NCBI GenBank assembly: GCA_900547395.1
Contig: URGP01000009.1
Location: 42,140-106,139 of the forward strand
Origin: an uncultured Opitutales bacterium
GTDB taxonomy: Bacteria > Verrucomicrobiota > Verrucomicrobiia > Opitutales > Intestinicryptomonadaceae
Length of the DNA stretch: 64,000 nucleotides
Reading direction: 5' to 3'
The notes under the pieces were generated by a model. It ran no database searches, was not told the DNA's origin, and saw nothing but the letters and a program-made list of their open reading frames with translations. Every line of letters begins with the position of its first letter. The stretch's first letter is position 1. The translations under genes were made by a program, and so were the position numbers. Below are positions 34,797 through 43,160 of this stretch, piece by piece.

Positions 34797-36505
34797 ATTC
34801 TCCGCAAAAAAAATGGAGCGTAAAAATAAACGGAAGCCCGGTTCCGATTGGCGATTTAAAATTAAAATCGGCAGTCCTTAACCTGCGCACGCTGGCTTCC
34901 GACTATTTTAAAATTTCCTCGCCAAAAAAGTTCCCGTTCGCGGAAGGCGACAAGCTTTCGCTGTTTTTTAACGGAGTTTGCAGATTTGCGGGAAACTGCA
35001 ATTCCCTGAAAACTTCCATTTCGGCGCAGAAAAAAAGTTATGAGGCAGTCTTTAAAAACGCGTGGGCGGAGCTTGAAAAAATCCCCTACACACAAGATTG
35101 GCAGGCTCTGCTTGAAGACGCCCAAGCAATATCGCCGCAGAGAATATCGCGAATAATTCTCGGGCAGTCCGCAGACGGGGAAAAAATTTCGGCGGGAGAG
35201 CAAATCGCAGACATCATTGCATGCGCAAACTCGAAGGGAGCGGGCATTTCAACAAGCGAAATCGGTATATCAACCCAAATTCCCGCCGACGAGGCGTCCG
35301 ACATGTCCTGCGCGCAGGCGATTTTGCGCGTCCTGAAATGGATGCCCGACATCGCGACCGAATTTGATTATTCAAACGAAAACACCCCTGTATTGAACTT
35401 CAAAAAACGCTCCGCCTGCGAAACCGTGTCGATAGAAAACGCCGCCGTCAAAAGCATTTCGTTTGAAAAGAGAAACGATTTAAAAGTGCAAAACGTATGC
35501 GTAAACTATGAAAAGACAAACACCGTAAACGGCGCGGCTTTCAAGGCGGTAAGCCGCGACGTATATCCCCCCGAATCCGACATCGGCTGCAAAAATTCCC
35601 TCATGCTGACCGTTCCGCTCGGCGGCTATTCCCAAAAGACACAACGCCAAAAAGTGGAAACGGCGGACATTTCAATTTCAAGCGAAAGCTGGTGGAAAAG
35701 CAAAGTCCCGTTTTTGAACAATTCAAAAATATCGCACTTTAATTTAAAGAACATAAAGCGAAAATCAACGCTTCCGCGCGAACTTTTGTCGGGCAACGTC
35801 ATGGAGTGGATGCTTTGCGCCATCGAGCGCGACACTATATCGGCAGATGTAGAATATTACATAGACGGGAAAGTCGCCGGCATGGAAAGCGTGAGCTTGA
35901 AACTGCTTGCAACAAACGCGCGCACCACAACATATTCGAGAACGGTTACGACATCAAAGCAGGAGCCGCAACCCTCGGGGCTTGCGCAAGCGATTTTTGA
36001 GGCGACAGAAGATACGCAGACAGAGGGAGAATGCGCCATTATAAACGCGCAAAACCTAAGCTTGTTCCTAAAAAACATCCTCTATGAAAACGAACTTGAA
36101 AACGCTTGCGTTACGCAGACGGCTCTCGATATTTTTAAAGGAGAGCTGAAAGCAAAATTCGGGCCTCCGAAACACCTCTACCCCGCCGACATCGCGGAGC
36201 TTTTCCGCACGGCGTCAACCAGAAAAACCGTGCAAAACCCGCAAATACGCCTGACGGGCGAGACATCAAAAGACAATACTTTCCAATATTCCGACAATGT
36301 GTACACCCCCGTAATCGCGGGCTTTCCGCAAGATTCGTACAAGCTTTCGATTGCAAACCCCGAAGACGGAAGCGAAATTGTCTCTATCGACCCAAACGAC
36401 ATTCCATCGACCGACGAGGTCAATGACATATCGTTAAAAAAACTTTTGATAGTTTCAAACGGCAATCCGCGCCATGCGTATTTTTTAATGAGCAACGTCA
36501 TCTAA
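34793..36505 (+). CDS. Large putative tail/baseplate hub-like protein
   Basis: This 570-residue protein has a beta-rich N-terminus (WSVKINGSPVPIGDLKL, then EGDKLSLFFNGVCRFAGNC) that resembles the first barrel of phage tail hub proteins such as gpD/gp27. A middle helix-rich section includes QAILRVLKWMPDIATEFDY, and a late section has several strands before an acidic C-terminus. The hub reading is only an inference from the style of the N-terminus and from gene order. No signal peptide or membrane segment is visible. It is translationally coupled to the upstream coiled-coil gene. Confidence 0.5.
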   Translation: MNSPQKKWSVKINGSPVPIGDLKLKSAVLNLRTLASDYFKISSPKKFPFAEGDKLSLFFNGVCRFAGNCNSLKTSISAQKKSYEAVFKNAWAELEKIPYTQDWQALLEDAQAISPQRISRIILGQSADGEKISAGEQIADIIACANSKGAGISTSEIGISTQIPADEASDMSCAQAILRVLKWMPDIATEFDYSNENTPVLNFKKRSACETVSIENAAVKSISFEKRNDLKVQNVCVNYEKTNTVNGAAFKAVSRDVYPPESDIGCKNSLMLTVPLGGYSQKTQRQKVETADISISSESWWKSKVPFLNNSKISHFNLKNIKRKSTLPRELLSGNVMEWMLCAIERDTISADVEYYIDGKVAGMESVSLKLLATNARTTTYSRTVTTSKQEPQPSGLAQAIFEATEDTQTEGECAIINAQNLSLFLKNILYENELENACVTQTALDIFKGELKAKFGPPKHLYPADIAELFRTASTRKTVQNPQIRLTGETSKDNTFQYSDNVYTPVIAGFPQDSYKLSIANPEDGSEIVSIDPNDIPSTDEVNDISLKKLLIVSNGNPRHAYFLMSNVI

Positions 36506-36508
36506 GCA

Positions 36509-37171
36509 ATGCCAAAACCATTCACAATCTTAGGCTGTGGAAACGGCTTTAACTTTTGCCTGCCGAGGCTTTCAAACGACGAGACCGAAGGCTTCCAAAC
36601 CCTGAAAAACATCAACCTGAAAAAAGCGATGGATTTTTACTGGAATATGCACAAGGTAAAATTTTCAGGGCATGCGAAAGTCGATTTCCATAGCGACCAT
36701 TTCTACAACCGCAGTTTTGAATTTTCCACGGAATTTGATGAAACCGTTTTTGACGAAGCGGGAAGGGAAACGCAAGTTGCGGCATTTGCCGACGGCAATT
36801 TTTTGACAGAGCCGATGGACAGGCAGTTTGACTTGTTCTATTCAATGGATGAAAGAAATCAAGTGCTCCTGATGTTGAAAGGCCCGTTTTTAAACGACAT
36901 TGATTTCGATATTTCAAGAGCGGATATTTCAAGCAGCATTTACGCTTTCAAGATATTTTTTGAAGCCGACTATGCGCTGAGTGAAATGTCGATTTCAACG
37001 CGCGAACCCGATTTGCCGAGAATGCTCCTTAGAGAAACAAAAACCGCCAAATTCGACACGTTCCCGTTCCCGATTTACATAAGCACAATATATAATGAAT
37101 ATGTAATTCCGGACTACGAATTTGAGATTTCCGATTTTGAACCGCAAACATACACAGCCGCAGACTACTAA
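36509..37171 (+). CDS. Unrecognised 220-residue protein ending the phage-like island
   Basis: I do not recognise this protein. It is soluble, rich in Phe, Asp and Glu, with FNFCLPRLSNDETEGFQTL early, many short strands, and an acidic C-terminus. It starts four bases after the preceding gene, without a clear ribosome site. It is the last gene of the island; a weak hairpin follows and the next gene, glyS, is on the other strand. It may be a tail or baseplate component, but no motif supports that directly. Confidence 0.5.
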   Translation: MPKPFTILGCGNGFNFCLPRLSNDETEGFQTLKNINLKKAMDFYWNMHKVKFSGHAKVDFHSDHFYNRSFEFSTEFDETVFDEAGRETQVAAFADGNFLTEPMDRQFDLFYSMDERNQVLLMLKGPFLNDIDFDISRADISSSIYAFKIFFEADYALSEMSISTREPDLPRMLLRETKTAKFDTFPFPIYISTIYNEYVIPDYEFEISDFEPQTYTAADY

Positions 37172-37190
37172 TCTTCGGCTGTGCTGTTTT
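37153..37190 (+). terminator. Weak hairpin at the end of the phage-like island
   Basis: An eight-base-pair stem (CACAGCCG with CGGCTGTG) with a 15-base loop overlaps the last codons of the final island gene and is followed by CTGTTTTA. The long loop and short T run make it a weak candidate. Confidence 0.35.
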
Positions 37191-37194
37191 ATGC

Positions 37195-37213
37195 AAAAAG
37201 GGGTTAAGCCCCC
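37195..37213 (-). terminator. Possible short terminator of glyS
   Basis: On the minus strand, GGGG, a five-base loop containing the TAA stop codon, and CCCC are followed by five T. The stem is only four base pairs, so termination efficiency is doubtful. Confidence 0.35.
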
Positions 37214-38709
37214 GCTTCTTCTATATGCTTTATGACCTCGTCAACGCTGAGGCGGACTTGCTTCGTCGTGTCGCGGTCGCGCAAAGTCACGCTGCCGTTG
37301 CCTTCGATTGTCTCAAAGTCAATAGTGATGCAAAACGGCGTTCCGATTTCGTCCTGGCGGCGGTAGCGGCGACCGATTGCGCCTGTTGCGTCGAAAAACA
37401 CGTTCCAGCGGTTTTGAAGTTTCGCGTAAACTTCCCGCGCGCGGTTGAAGAGTTCGGGCTTGTTCTTGACAAGCGGGAACACCGCGGCCTTAAACGGTGC
37501 AATGCGCGGGCTGAATTTTAAGAAAGTGCGCTTTTCGGCCTGCCCCTTGTCGTTTGGAACTTCGTCTTCGGAGTAAGCTGCGGTCATCACCGCAAGGAAA
37601 GTGCGGTCAACGCCGAGAGACGGCTCGATGACGTGCGGCAAATATTTTTCCTTCCTTGCTTCGTCAAAATATTCCAAATTTGTCTTGGAGGCGTTCTGAT
37701 GCTGGGTAAGGTCAAAGTTTCCGCGAACGGCGATGCCCTGCAATTCCTGCAATCCGTGCGGGAAATGGAAGGTGATGTCGGTGCACGCCTTTGCATAGTG
37801 GGCGAGCTTTTCCTGCGGATGGACGTCTTCGGCCAAGTCTTTTGCGGGAAGCCCTATCGAAACGAACCAAGCCTTGCATGCGTCAATCCATTGACGGTGC
37901 AGAGCCTTCCAATCGTCATATGGTGAAATGAAATACTCGATTTCCATCTGCTCGAATTCGCGACTGCGGAATATGAAATTGCGCGGCGTGATTTCGTTGC
38001 GGAAAGCCTTGCCGATTTGCGCAATGCCAAACGGCAGCTTGACGCGCGAAGTGTCAACAATGTTTTTAAAGTCGGCAAATATGCCCTGCGCCGTTTCGGG
38101 TCTTAAATAGGCTATCGCGGTTTCGTCGCGGAGCGCGCCTACATAGGTTTGGAACATCAAATTAAAGTCGCGCGGAGGAGTGAGAGAGCCCGCCTTGCCT
38201 GTCGCGGGAGAAGGGATAAGCTCGTATTCAAACGGCTTTGCATCCATGTAATTTTTTAGGACGATTTCCCCCAACGAGCCTTGCTTTGCAAGCTTGCGCT
38301 TTAATTCCGCCGCTTTTTCCTCGGCGTCGCGCTGCATATTTTCGTCTTCCAAGACAGAGACATAGCCTATGGTTTCGCCGTCAACCTTAACTTCCGCAAA
38401 GAAGAGCTGGTCGGCACGGAAGCGCAATTTCGACTCCTTGCAGTCAACCATCGGGTCGGAAAATCCGTCAACGTGCCCCGAAGCCCGCCAAACATTGGGG
38501 TGCATTATAATGGAAGCGTCCAAGCCCACAACGTCGTCGCGCTTATGCACAAAGTCTTTCCACCAAGCCTGCTTGATGTTGTTTTTCAATTCCGCGCCAA
38601 GAGGCCCGTAGTCGAAAAACCCGTTAAAGCCGCCGTAAATTTCGGACGACCTGAAAATAAACCCTCTGCGCTTGCAAAGGCCTTCGATTGTTGCCATGTC
38701 AACTGCCAT
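37204..38709 (-). CDS. glyS: Glycyl-tRNA synthetase, dimeric (alpha2) type
   Basis: This 501-residue class IIa synthetase is the single-chain eukaryote/archaea-like form, not the bacterial alpha/beta tetramer. It opens with [17 protein letters not shown], has motif 2 near [24 protein letters not shown] and motif 3 near [11 protein letters not shown], and ends with an anticodon-binding domain. It charges tRNA-Gly. The ATG at 38709 gives the usual start. It is flanked by the phage-like island downstream and a divergent zinc-ribbon gene upstream. Confidence 0.95.
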   Translation of the reverse strand: MAVDMATIEGLCKRRGFIFRSSEIYGGFNGFFDYGPLGAELKNNIKQAWWKDFVHKRDDVVGLDASIIMHPNVWRASGHVDGFSDPMVDCKESKLRFRADQLFFAEVKVDGETIGYVSVLEDENMQRDAEEKAAELKRKLAKQGSLGEIVLKNYMDAKPFEYELIPSPATGKAGSLTPPRDFNLMFQTYVGALRDETAIAYLRPETAQGIFADFKNIVDTSRVKLPFGIAQIGKAFRNEITPRNFIFRSREFEQMEIEYFISPYDDWKALHRQWIDACKAWFVSIGLPAKDLAEDVHPQEKLAHYAKACTDITFHFPHGLQELQGIAVRGNFDLTQHQNASKTNLEYFDEARKEKYLPHVIEPSLGVDRTFLAVMTAAYSEDEVPNDKGQAEKRTFLKFSPRIAPFKAAVFPLVKNKPELFNRAREVYAKLQNRWNVFFDATGAIGRRYRRQDEIGTPFCITIDFETIEGNGSVTLRDRDTTKQVRLSVDEVIKHIEEAGA

Positions 38710-38835
38710 AATAAAATTCTTTAAGCCGTACTATTAAAATGTCGCCTTTCGTTTCGTCAAGACTGTAATAAACAGAGGTTTTTATCTGTCTGCAAAGAAC
38801 TGCCCACTTTGGAGGCATTTTTTTAAAAAATATGT

Positions 38836-38865
38836 TTGCATGGCGGGCAAATTTATATTTATGAT
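38836..38865 (+). promoter_or_regulatory. Candidate promoter of the zinc-ribbon gene
   Basis: TTGCAT (38836-38841) and TATGAT (38860-38865) are separated by 18 bases. Initiation near 38872 would place AAAGGAG (38875-38881) in the short leader, ten bases before the ATG at 38892. Confidence 0.5.
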
Positions 38866-38891
38866 ACTGTATATAAAGGAGATATTTTACT

Positions 38892-39116
38892 ATGGCAAAC
38901 AAATCAAAGTGTCCTTATTGCAACGCAACAATAACCCGTTTGAACGTAGAGGAAATAGAGCTTGAAAGAGACGCGGGAGGCCCCTGGAAAGGAGTTTCAT
39001 ACGCCTGCCCCGTATGCCGAAAAATTCTCTCCGTAAACGTAAATCCCGAAGTTTTAAAGCACGATGTCGCGCTTTTGGTGCAGGGTGCGCTGGACGGCTC
39101 GAAAAAGTTGAAATAA
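38892..39116 (+). CDS. Small zinc-ribbon protein
   Basis: This 74-residue protein has two CxxC pairs, CPYC near the start and CPVC about 30 residues on, the pattern of a zinc ribbon. Between them lie acidic residues (VEEIELERDAGG). A clear AAAGGAG site supports the start. Proteins of this type often act as small regulators or RNA/DNA-binding factors, but no family name can be given. It is divergent from glyS and is followed by the mnmM gene after 57 bases. Confidence 0.72.
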   Translation: MANKSKCPYCNATITRLNVEEIELERDAGGPWKGVSYACPVCRKILSVNVNPEVLKHDVALLVQGALDGSKKLK

Positions 39117-39173
39117 CTTGAATATCCTCCAAAAAGGCTTGCTTTTGCATTCACGGCAGATTCATTTGACACA

Positions 39174-39725
39174 ATGAATTTGACACAAAAAGCGAAGGAA
39201 ATTCTTGCGGACTTTTTGGCTCCGATAGAAGCCCCCGTTTCAATCGACGCCACTTGCGGAAACGGCTTCGATACTTTGTTTCTTGCGCAAAACGCCAAGC
39301 AAAACGGCAAAGTGTTTGCTTTCGACATACAAAAAAGCGCGGTTTTGCAGACAAAAAAAATCTTAAAAGAAAACGGACTTTCCGAAAAAGCGGAAATTTT
39401 TGAAGCGTCGCACGCTCTCTTGAAAGAGAAAATATCAAGCAGATACTTCGGAAAAATCAACGCCGCAATGTTTAACCTCGGCTGGCTTCCAAAATCCGAC
39501 AAAGCAGTAATCACAAAACCCGAAAGCACCATAAAAGCCCTTGAATCGCTCGCCGAAATCGCCGATAAAAACAACATGGCAAGCGTCCTTGCCTATCCCG
39601 CCCATGAGGGTGGAAGAAGCGAACTTGAATGCGTGGAAGAATATCTAAAAAAGTATTCCCCCCGGATTTTCAGGGATGAGAAAAACCCAAATTCCCCCGT
39701 GCTGTTTATTTTTACCATGCGCTAA
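39174..39725 (+). CDS. mnmM: tRNA (mnm5s2U34)-methyltransferase MnmM/YtqB-like
   Basis: The 183-residue SAM-dependent methyltransferase has the YtqB/MnmM pattern: DATCGNGFDTLFLA (SAM loop), FNLGWLPKSDKAVITKPESTIKAL, and the later YPAHEGG. In Bacillus the enzyme completes mnm5s2U in the wobble position of several tRNAs. Its stop (TAA) overlaps by four bases the stop of the convergent binding-protein gene. Neighbours do not include other mnm genes. Confidence 0.85.
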   Translation: MNLTQKAKEILADFLAPIEAPVSIDATCGNGFDTLFLAQNAKQNGKVFAFDIQKSAVLQTKKILKENGLSEKAEIFEASHALLKEKISSRYFGKINAAMFNLGWLPKSDKAVITKPESTIKALESLAEIADKNNMASVLAYPAHEGGRSELECVEEYLKKYSPRIFRDEKNPNSPVLFIFTMR

Positions 39726-40639
39726 TCGCCCATTTCGGCTCTAATCTTGCGCAGCTTTTCCGCCGCATAAACGATACGGGGAGACGGGGTTATGATTAAA
39801 TCGGTGGGCATCATGAAAATATTGCCCTTCTTTACCGCTTCGGTTTTTGACCAAACCGCGGATTTTTTGAGTTCGGTCTTCTTTCTTTCAAAATCGCTTT
39901 CATCGTCGGACTGCACCACGACCGCCTGCGGAGACGAAACCAAAATGTACTCCTTCGGCAAAACAGCCCATGCCGCTTTCGTGTTTTTTACGACATTTTC
40001 AAAGCCGCAATTTTGCAAAAGCCTGCCTGCGTATGTATCAACGCCTGCCGACATGTTCCCGAAAAGGAAAATCGCGCGCGGACGATTTTTAAAAGAAGAT
40101 TTATCGGCGGTTTCGAGCCTTATTTTTTCGGCCAAGGCAAATCCCTCTTTCCCCTTTCCAAACAGAGAGCCTATTATTTCGGCATTCTTTGCGATATTTT
40201 CAAGACCGTCGGCATAAACCAAAAATACCCTGATGCCAAGGCTTTCAAATTTTTTCATCAAAAAATCGGCAGAGACATCGTGCAAAACAACAATGTCGGG
40301 CTTCAAATCCAAAATCTTTTCAAAATCAGCGTCCACAAATCCGCCGACCACTTCCTTCTTTGAAAGCTCTTCGCGAATGGCTTTTCCGGATTCAGTGCTT
40401 GAAAGAGATTTCGGATATTTGCAGAATTTTGAAACGCCCAAGAGGCTGCCGCCCGCCCCGACAGCGCAAATGGTCTCGCTCACCGCAGGGGAAATCGAAA
40501 CCGCCTTCGGAGGCGCCGAGAATTCAAATTTCCTGCCCTTGCAGTCAAAAACTTCATATGCGCGCAAAAAGCCCGAAAACGCGAAGCACAAAAAAAACGT
40601 TGCAAACGACTTAAAAACATTCATCATTACCAAAATCAT
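39722..40639 (-). CDS. Periplasmic substrate-binding protein (BtuF/TroA-like)
   Basis: This 305-residue protein has an N-terminal signal peptide and then a two-lobed class III binding fold: AVSISPAVSETICAVGAG at the start of lobe one and VDADFEKILDLKPDIVVLHD, the characteristic linker-helix entry of siderophore/cobalamin binding proteins. No lipobox is seen. It should capture an iron complex, cobalamin or metal, but no permease or ATPase gene is nearby, so it is an orphan. Two further in-frame ATGs (40627 and 40624) are possible starts and give a cleaner signal peptide. The 3' end is convergent with mnmM. Confidence 0.82.
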   Translation of the reverse strand: MILVMMNVFKSFATFFLCFAFSGFLRAYEVFDCKGRKFEFSAPPKAVSISPAVSETICAVGAGGSLLGVSKFCKYPKSLSSTESGKAIREELSKKEVVGGFVDADFEKILDLKPDIVVLHDVSADFLMKKFESLGIRVFLVYADGLENIAKNAEIIGSLFGKGKEGFALAEKIRLETADKSSFKNRPRAIFLFGNMSAGVDTYAGRLLQNCGFENVVKNTKAAWAVLPKEYILVSSPQAVVVQSDDESDFERKKTELKKSAVWSKTEAVKKGNIFMMPTDLIITPSPRIVYAAEKLRKIRAEMGD

Positions 40640-40718
40640 AAAAAATTAAGCTTTTAAAGAAGTCAAAGCCTTTATTTGAACAAAAAAGCTTATTTTTTAA
40701 AAAAATCGGTAAAAATAG

Positions 40719-40746
40719 TTGACAGACAGGCAAGAATACCTACTTT
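40719..40746 (+). promoter_or_regulatory. Candidate promoter of the rpmF operon
   Basis: A perfect TTGACA (40719-40724) is followed after 16 bases by TACTTT (40741-40746). Initiation would be close to 40753, giving a leader of about 40 bases before the rpmF ATG. It resembles the arrangement upstream of the GH2 gene. Confidence 0.45.
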
Positions 40747-40790
40747 TGCTTGTTTTCAATTTCAATATTTCAGAAATAGACAGGTAATAT

Positions 40791-40970
40791 ATGGGACAAC
40801 CAAAACGCAAACAGTCCAAGCAGCGTTCACGCAAGCGTCGCGGCGCAAATCAATTTGAACTTCCCCAGTTGATGAAAGATTCGACTGACGGCACTCTCTA
40901 TATGCCCCACAGAGTAAATCCCTCCAACGGCACATACAGAGGCAGGCAAGTCATTAGCGTGAAGATTTAA
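40791..40970 (+). CDS. rpmF: 50S ribosomal protein L32
   Basis: This 59-residue gene encodes a strongly basic protein that begins MGQPKRKQSKQRSRKRRGAN and contains MPHRVNPSNGTYRG, a recognisable L32 pattern. L32 sits near the peptidyl-transferase region of the large subunit. The cysteine pair found in zinc-binding L32 forms is absent, so it is the C-minus type. It heads the conserved order rpmF-plsX-fabH, which supports the call. The usual yceD/DUF177 gene before rpmF is missing here. Confidence 0.95.
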   Translation: MGQPKRKQSKQRSRKRRGANQFELPQLMKDSTDGTLYMPHRVNPSNGTYRGRQVISVKI

Positions 40971-41077
40971 GCTTAAAAAAGCTTAGACTTTGCCAAAACA
41001 TACGGGTGCGACGTTTTTTTATGGAACTTGCCCCCGTTTTTCGTATATATTCATCTTAAAAACAAAAAAAGAACAAT

Positions 41078-42169
41078 ATGGGCGAAATTTCGAGCAAGGC
41101 ATGCATCGCGGTTGACGTAATGGGCTCCGACAGGGGTGCGGGCGCAATAATTGCAGGCGTATGCCAAGCTTTGAAAGAAAACAAAGGCGACATAAAAATC
41201 ATCGCCGTTGGAGATGAAGGGGAAATAAAGGAAAACCTGCGCCTCCATGGTTTTTATAAAGATTCGCGCATAGAAATTCACCACGCAAGCCAAGTCATAG
41301 AAATGAGCGAAAAGCCAATCCAGGCAATGCGCTCAAAAAAAGATTCGTCCATGATGAGGGCGATAGACTTGGCGAAAATCGGCGCGGCGGACGCAATTTT
41401 AAGCTGCGGAAACACGGGCGCGCTGATGGCGGCGGGGACAATCAAATTGCGCACGATGGCGGGCATTGAACGCCCCGCGCTCGGCGCGGTAATCCCGAGA
41501 GACGGGAAAAATTTTATTTTGGTGGACGTGGGGGCAAATCCCGACCCGCGCCCGACGAATATGCTCGACAACGCGATTTTGGGCGCAAATTACGCAAGAG
41601 TTGCGGGCATAGTCGAAGAGGGAAAAATGCCGAAAGTCGGACTTCTTTCAAACGGCACTGAAGACGGCAAAGGCAATATGTTGACTCAAAACGCGCACAT
41701 TCTTTTGAACAACTCCAAAAACGTGGTCAACTACGCGGGGTTAATAGAAGGTTTCCAAGTCTTTCAAGGCGACTGCGACGTAATTATCTGCGATGGATTT
41801 ACGGGCAACGTTCTATTAAAAACGCTCGAAGGCATAATGAAGATGTTGAAGGGAATGCTAAAAGAGGAGTTGACGAGCAATATCCTCCGCAAATTCGGGG
41901 CTCTTTTGTCAATGGGTGCATTTCAGGGGGTCAAAAACAGGCTTCCTGTTGAAAAGTTTTCGGGCGCGCCATTGCTCGGGCTTAACAAACTCATAGTAAA
42001 GGGACATGGCTCAAGCGACCAGGCGCAGGTTGCGGGAGCTTTGGGTATTGCGATAAAATGCGTGCGCCGCCGGCTCAACGAAAGCATCGAAAAAGATCTT
42101 GCGAAAATACAGCTGGAGGCGGAAAAGAAAAAAGCCGTAGAATCCGAAACCAGAAACGAGAATGAATAA
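41078..42169 (+). CDS. plsX: Phosphate acyltransferase PlsX
   Basis: This 363-residue protein begins IAVDVMGSDRGAGAIIAGV and carries SCGNTGALMAAG, DVGANPDPRP and VCDGFTGNVLLK-like motifs (seen as ICDGFTGNVLLK), all standard for PlsX. It converts acyl-ACP and phosphate to acyl-phosphate, used with PlsY to start phospholipid synthesis. It follows rpmF by 107 bases and overlaps fabH by eight. The acyl chain entry into phospholipid and the fatty-acid start enzyme are thus coded together. Confidence 0.95.
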   Translation: MGEISSKACIAVDVMGSDRGAGAIIAGVCQALKENKGDIKIIAVGDEGEIKENLRLHGFYKDSRIEIHHASQVIEMSEKPIQAMRSKKDSSMMRAIDLAKIGAADAILSCGNTGALMAAGTIKLRTMAGIERPALGAVIPRDGKNFILVDVGANPDPRPTNMLDNAILGANYARVAGIVEEGKMPKVGLLSNGTEDGKGNMLTQNAHILLNNSKNVVNYAGLIEGFQVFQGDCDVIICDGFTGNVLLKTLEGIMKMLKGMLKEELTSNILRKFGALLSMGAFQGVKNRLPVEKFSGAPLLGLNKLIVKGHGSSDQAQVAGALGIAIKCVRRRLNESIEKDLAKIQLEAEKKKAVESETRNENE

Positions 42170-43154
42170 ATCAATAATAATAGCCGGCACAGGCTCGTAT
42201 CTTCCCGAAAAAATCATCACAAACCACGACATCGCAAAAACAGTAGATACCTCCGACGAATGGGTTTACACCCGCTCGGGGATAAAAGAGCGCAGGATTG
42301 CCAAAAGCGAAGAAGCCGCAAGCGACATGGCTTTGATTTCTGCGAAAAGAGCGATTGAAAACGCAAAGTTAAAGCCCGAAGACATAGATTTGGTAATCGT
42401 TACAACGGTGACGCCCGACATGATGTTCCCGTCAACCGCCTGCATCTTGCAGGCAAAGCTCGGCATACGCAACAACATACCGTGCTTTGACATTGAAGCG
42501 GCTTGCTCGGGTTTTGTTTACGGGGTTGAAGTAGCCTCAAAAATGATGAAATCAGGCTATTACAAAAACGCCCTTGTGGTTTCATCGGAAAAACTAAGCG
42601 GCATACTCGACTGGCAAGACCGCAACACATGCGTACTCTTCGGCGATGGTTCGGGCGCGGTTGTCCTTTCCACTTCGGAAGAAAAAGACGTAGGCATTTT
42701 AGACACGGTTTTGGGCGCGGACGGCTCCGACACCGCAACTTTGAAGCTTCCCGCAGGCGGCTCTCTAATGCCCGCAAGTAAAGAAACTGTCGAAAACCGC
42801 CAGCACTTCATACAAATGAACGGGCGCGAAGTGTTCAAGCACGCCGTCAAAATAATGGGGGAAAAATCTTTTGAAGTCATTGAAAGATACGGCATCACTC
42901 CCAATGAAATAAGCCTTTTAATTCCACACCAGGCAAATACGAGAATTATAGAAAGTGTTGCAAAACGCTTGAAATTGCCGATGGAAAAAGTGTTCGTAAA
43001 TATCGAAAAGTACGGCAATACCTCGTCGGCATCAATTCCCATAGCCCTTGACGAAGCCCTTAAAGCGGGAAAAATCAAAAAAGGAGACTATATTTTGTTC
43101 GTGGCATTCGGTGCAGGCTTGACGTGGGGCGCAACTTTGGTAAAGTGGCACTAA
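42162..43154 (+). CDS. fabH: 3-oxoacyl-ACP synthase III
   Basis: This 330-residue thiolase-fold enzyme has the catalytic cysteine in DIEAACSGFVYG (about C115), the histidine in LIPHQANTRI, and the asparagine in KYGNTSSASIP. It condenses acetyl-CoA with malonyl-ACP to start fatty acid synthesis. The start lies within the last codons of plsX, so the two are translationally coupled. Its stop is followed after six bases by the BamD-like gene. Confidence 0.95.
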   Translation: MNKSIIIAGTGSYLPEKIITNHDIAKTVDTSDEWVYTRSGIKERRIAKSEEAASDMALISAKRAIENAKLKPEDIDLVIVTTVTPDMMFPSTACILQAKLGIRNNIPCFDIEAACSGFVYGVEVASKMMKSGYYKNALVVSSEKLSGILDWQDRNTCVLFGDGSGAVVLSTSEEKDVGILDTVLGADGSDTATLKLPAGGSLMPASKETVENRQHFIQMNGREVFKHAVKIMGEKSFEVIERYGITPNEISLLIPHQANTRIIESVAKRLKLPMEKVFVNIEKYGNTSSASIPIALDEALKAGKIKKGDYILFVAFGAGLTWGATLVKWH

Positions 43155-43160
43155 TTCAAT

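Noticed and set aside
39722..39725. Convergent stop codons overlapping in four bases between mnmM and the binding protein
   Set aside because: It is real but common in compact genomes and needs no special explanation.
41002..41040. Possible attenuator hairpin between rpmF and plsX (ACGGG with CCCGT then T)
   Set aside because: The stem is only five base pairs around a 26-base loop, too weak to report as a feature.
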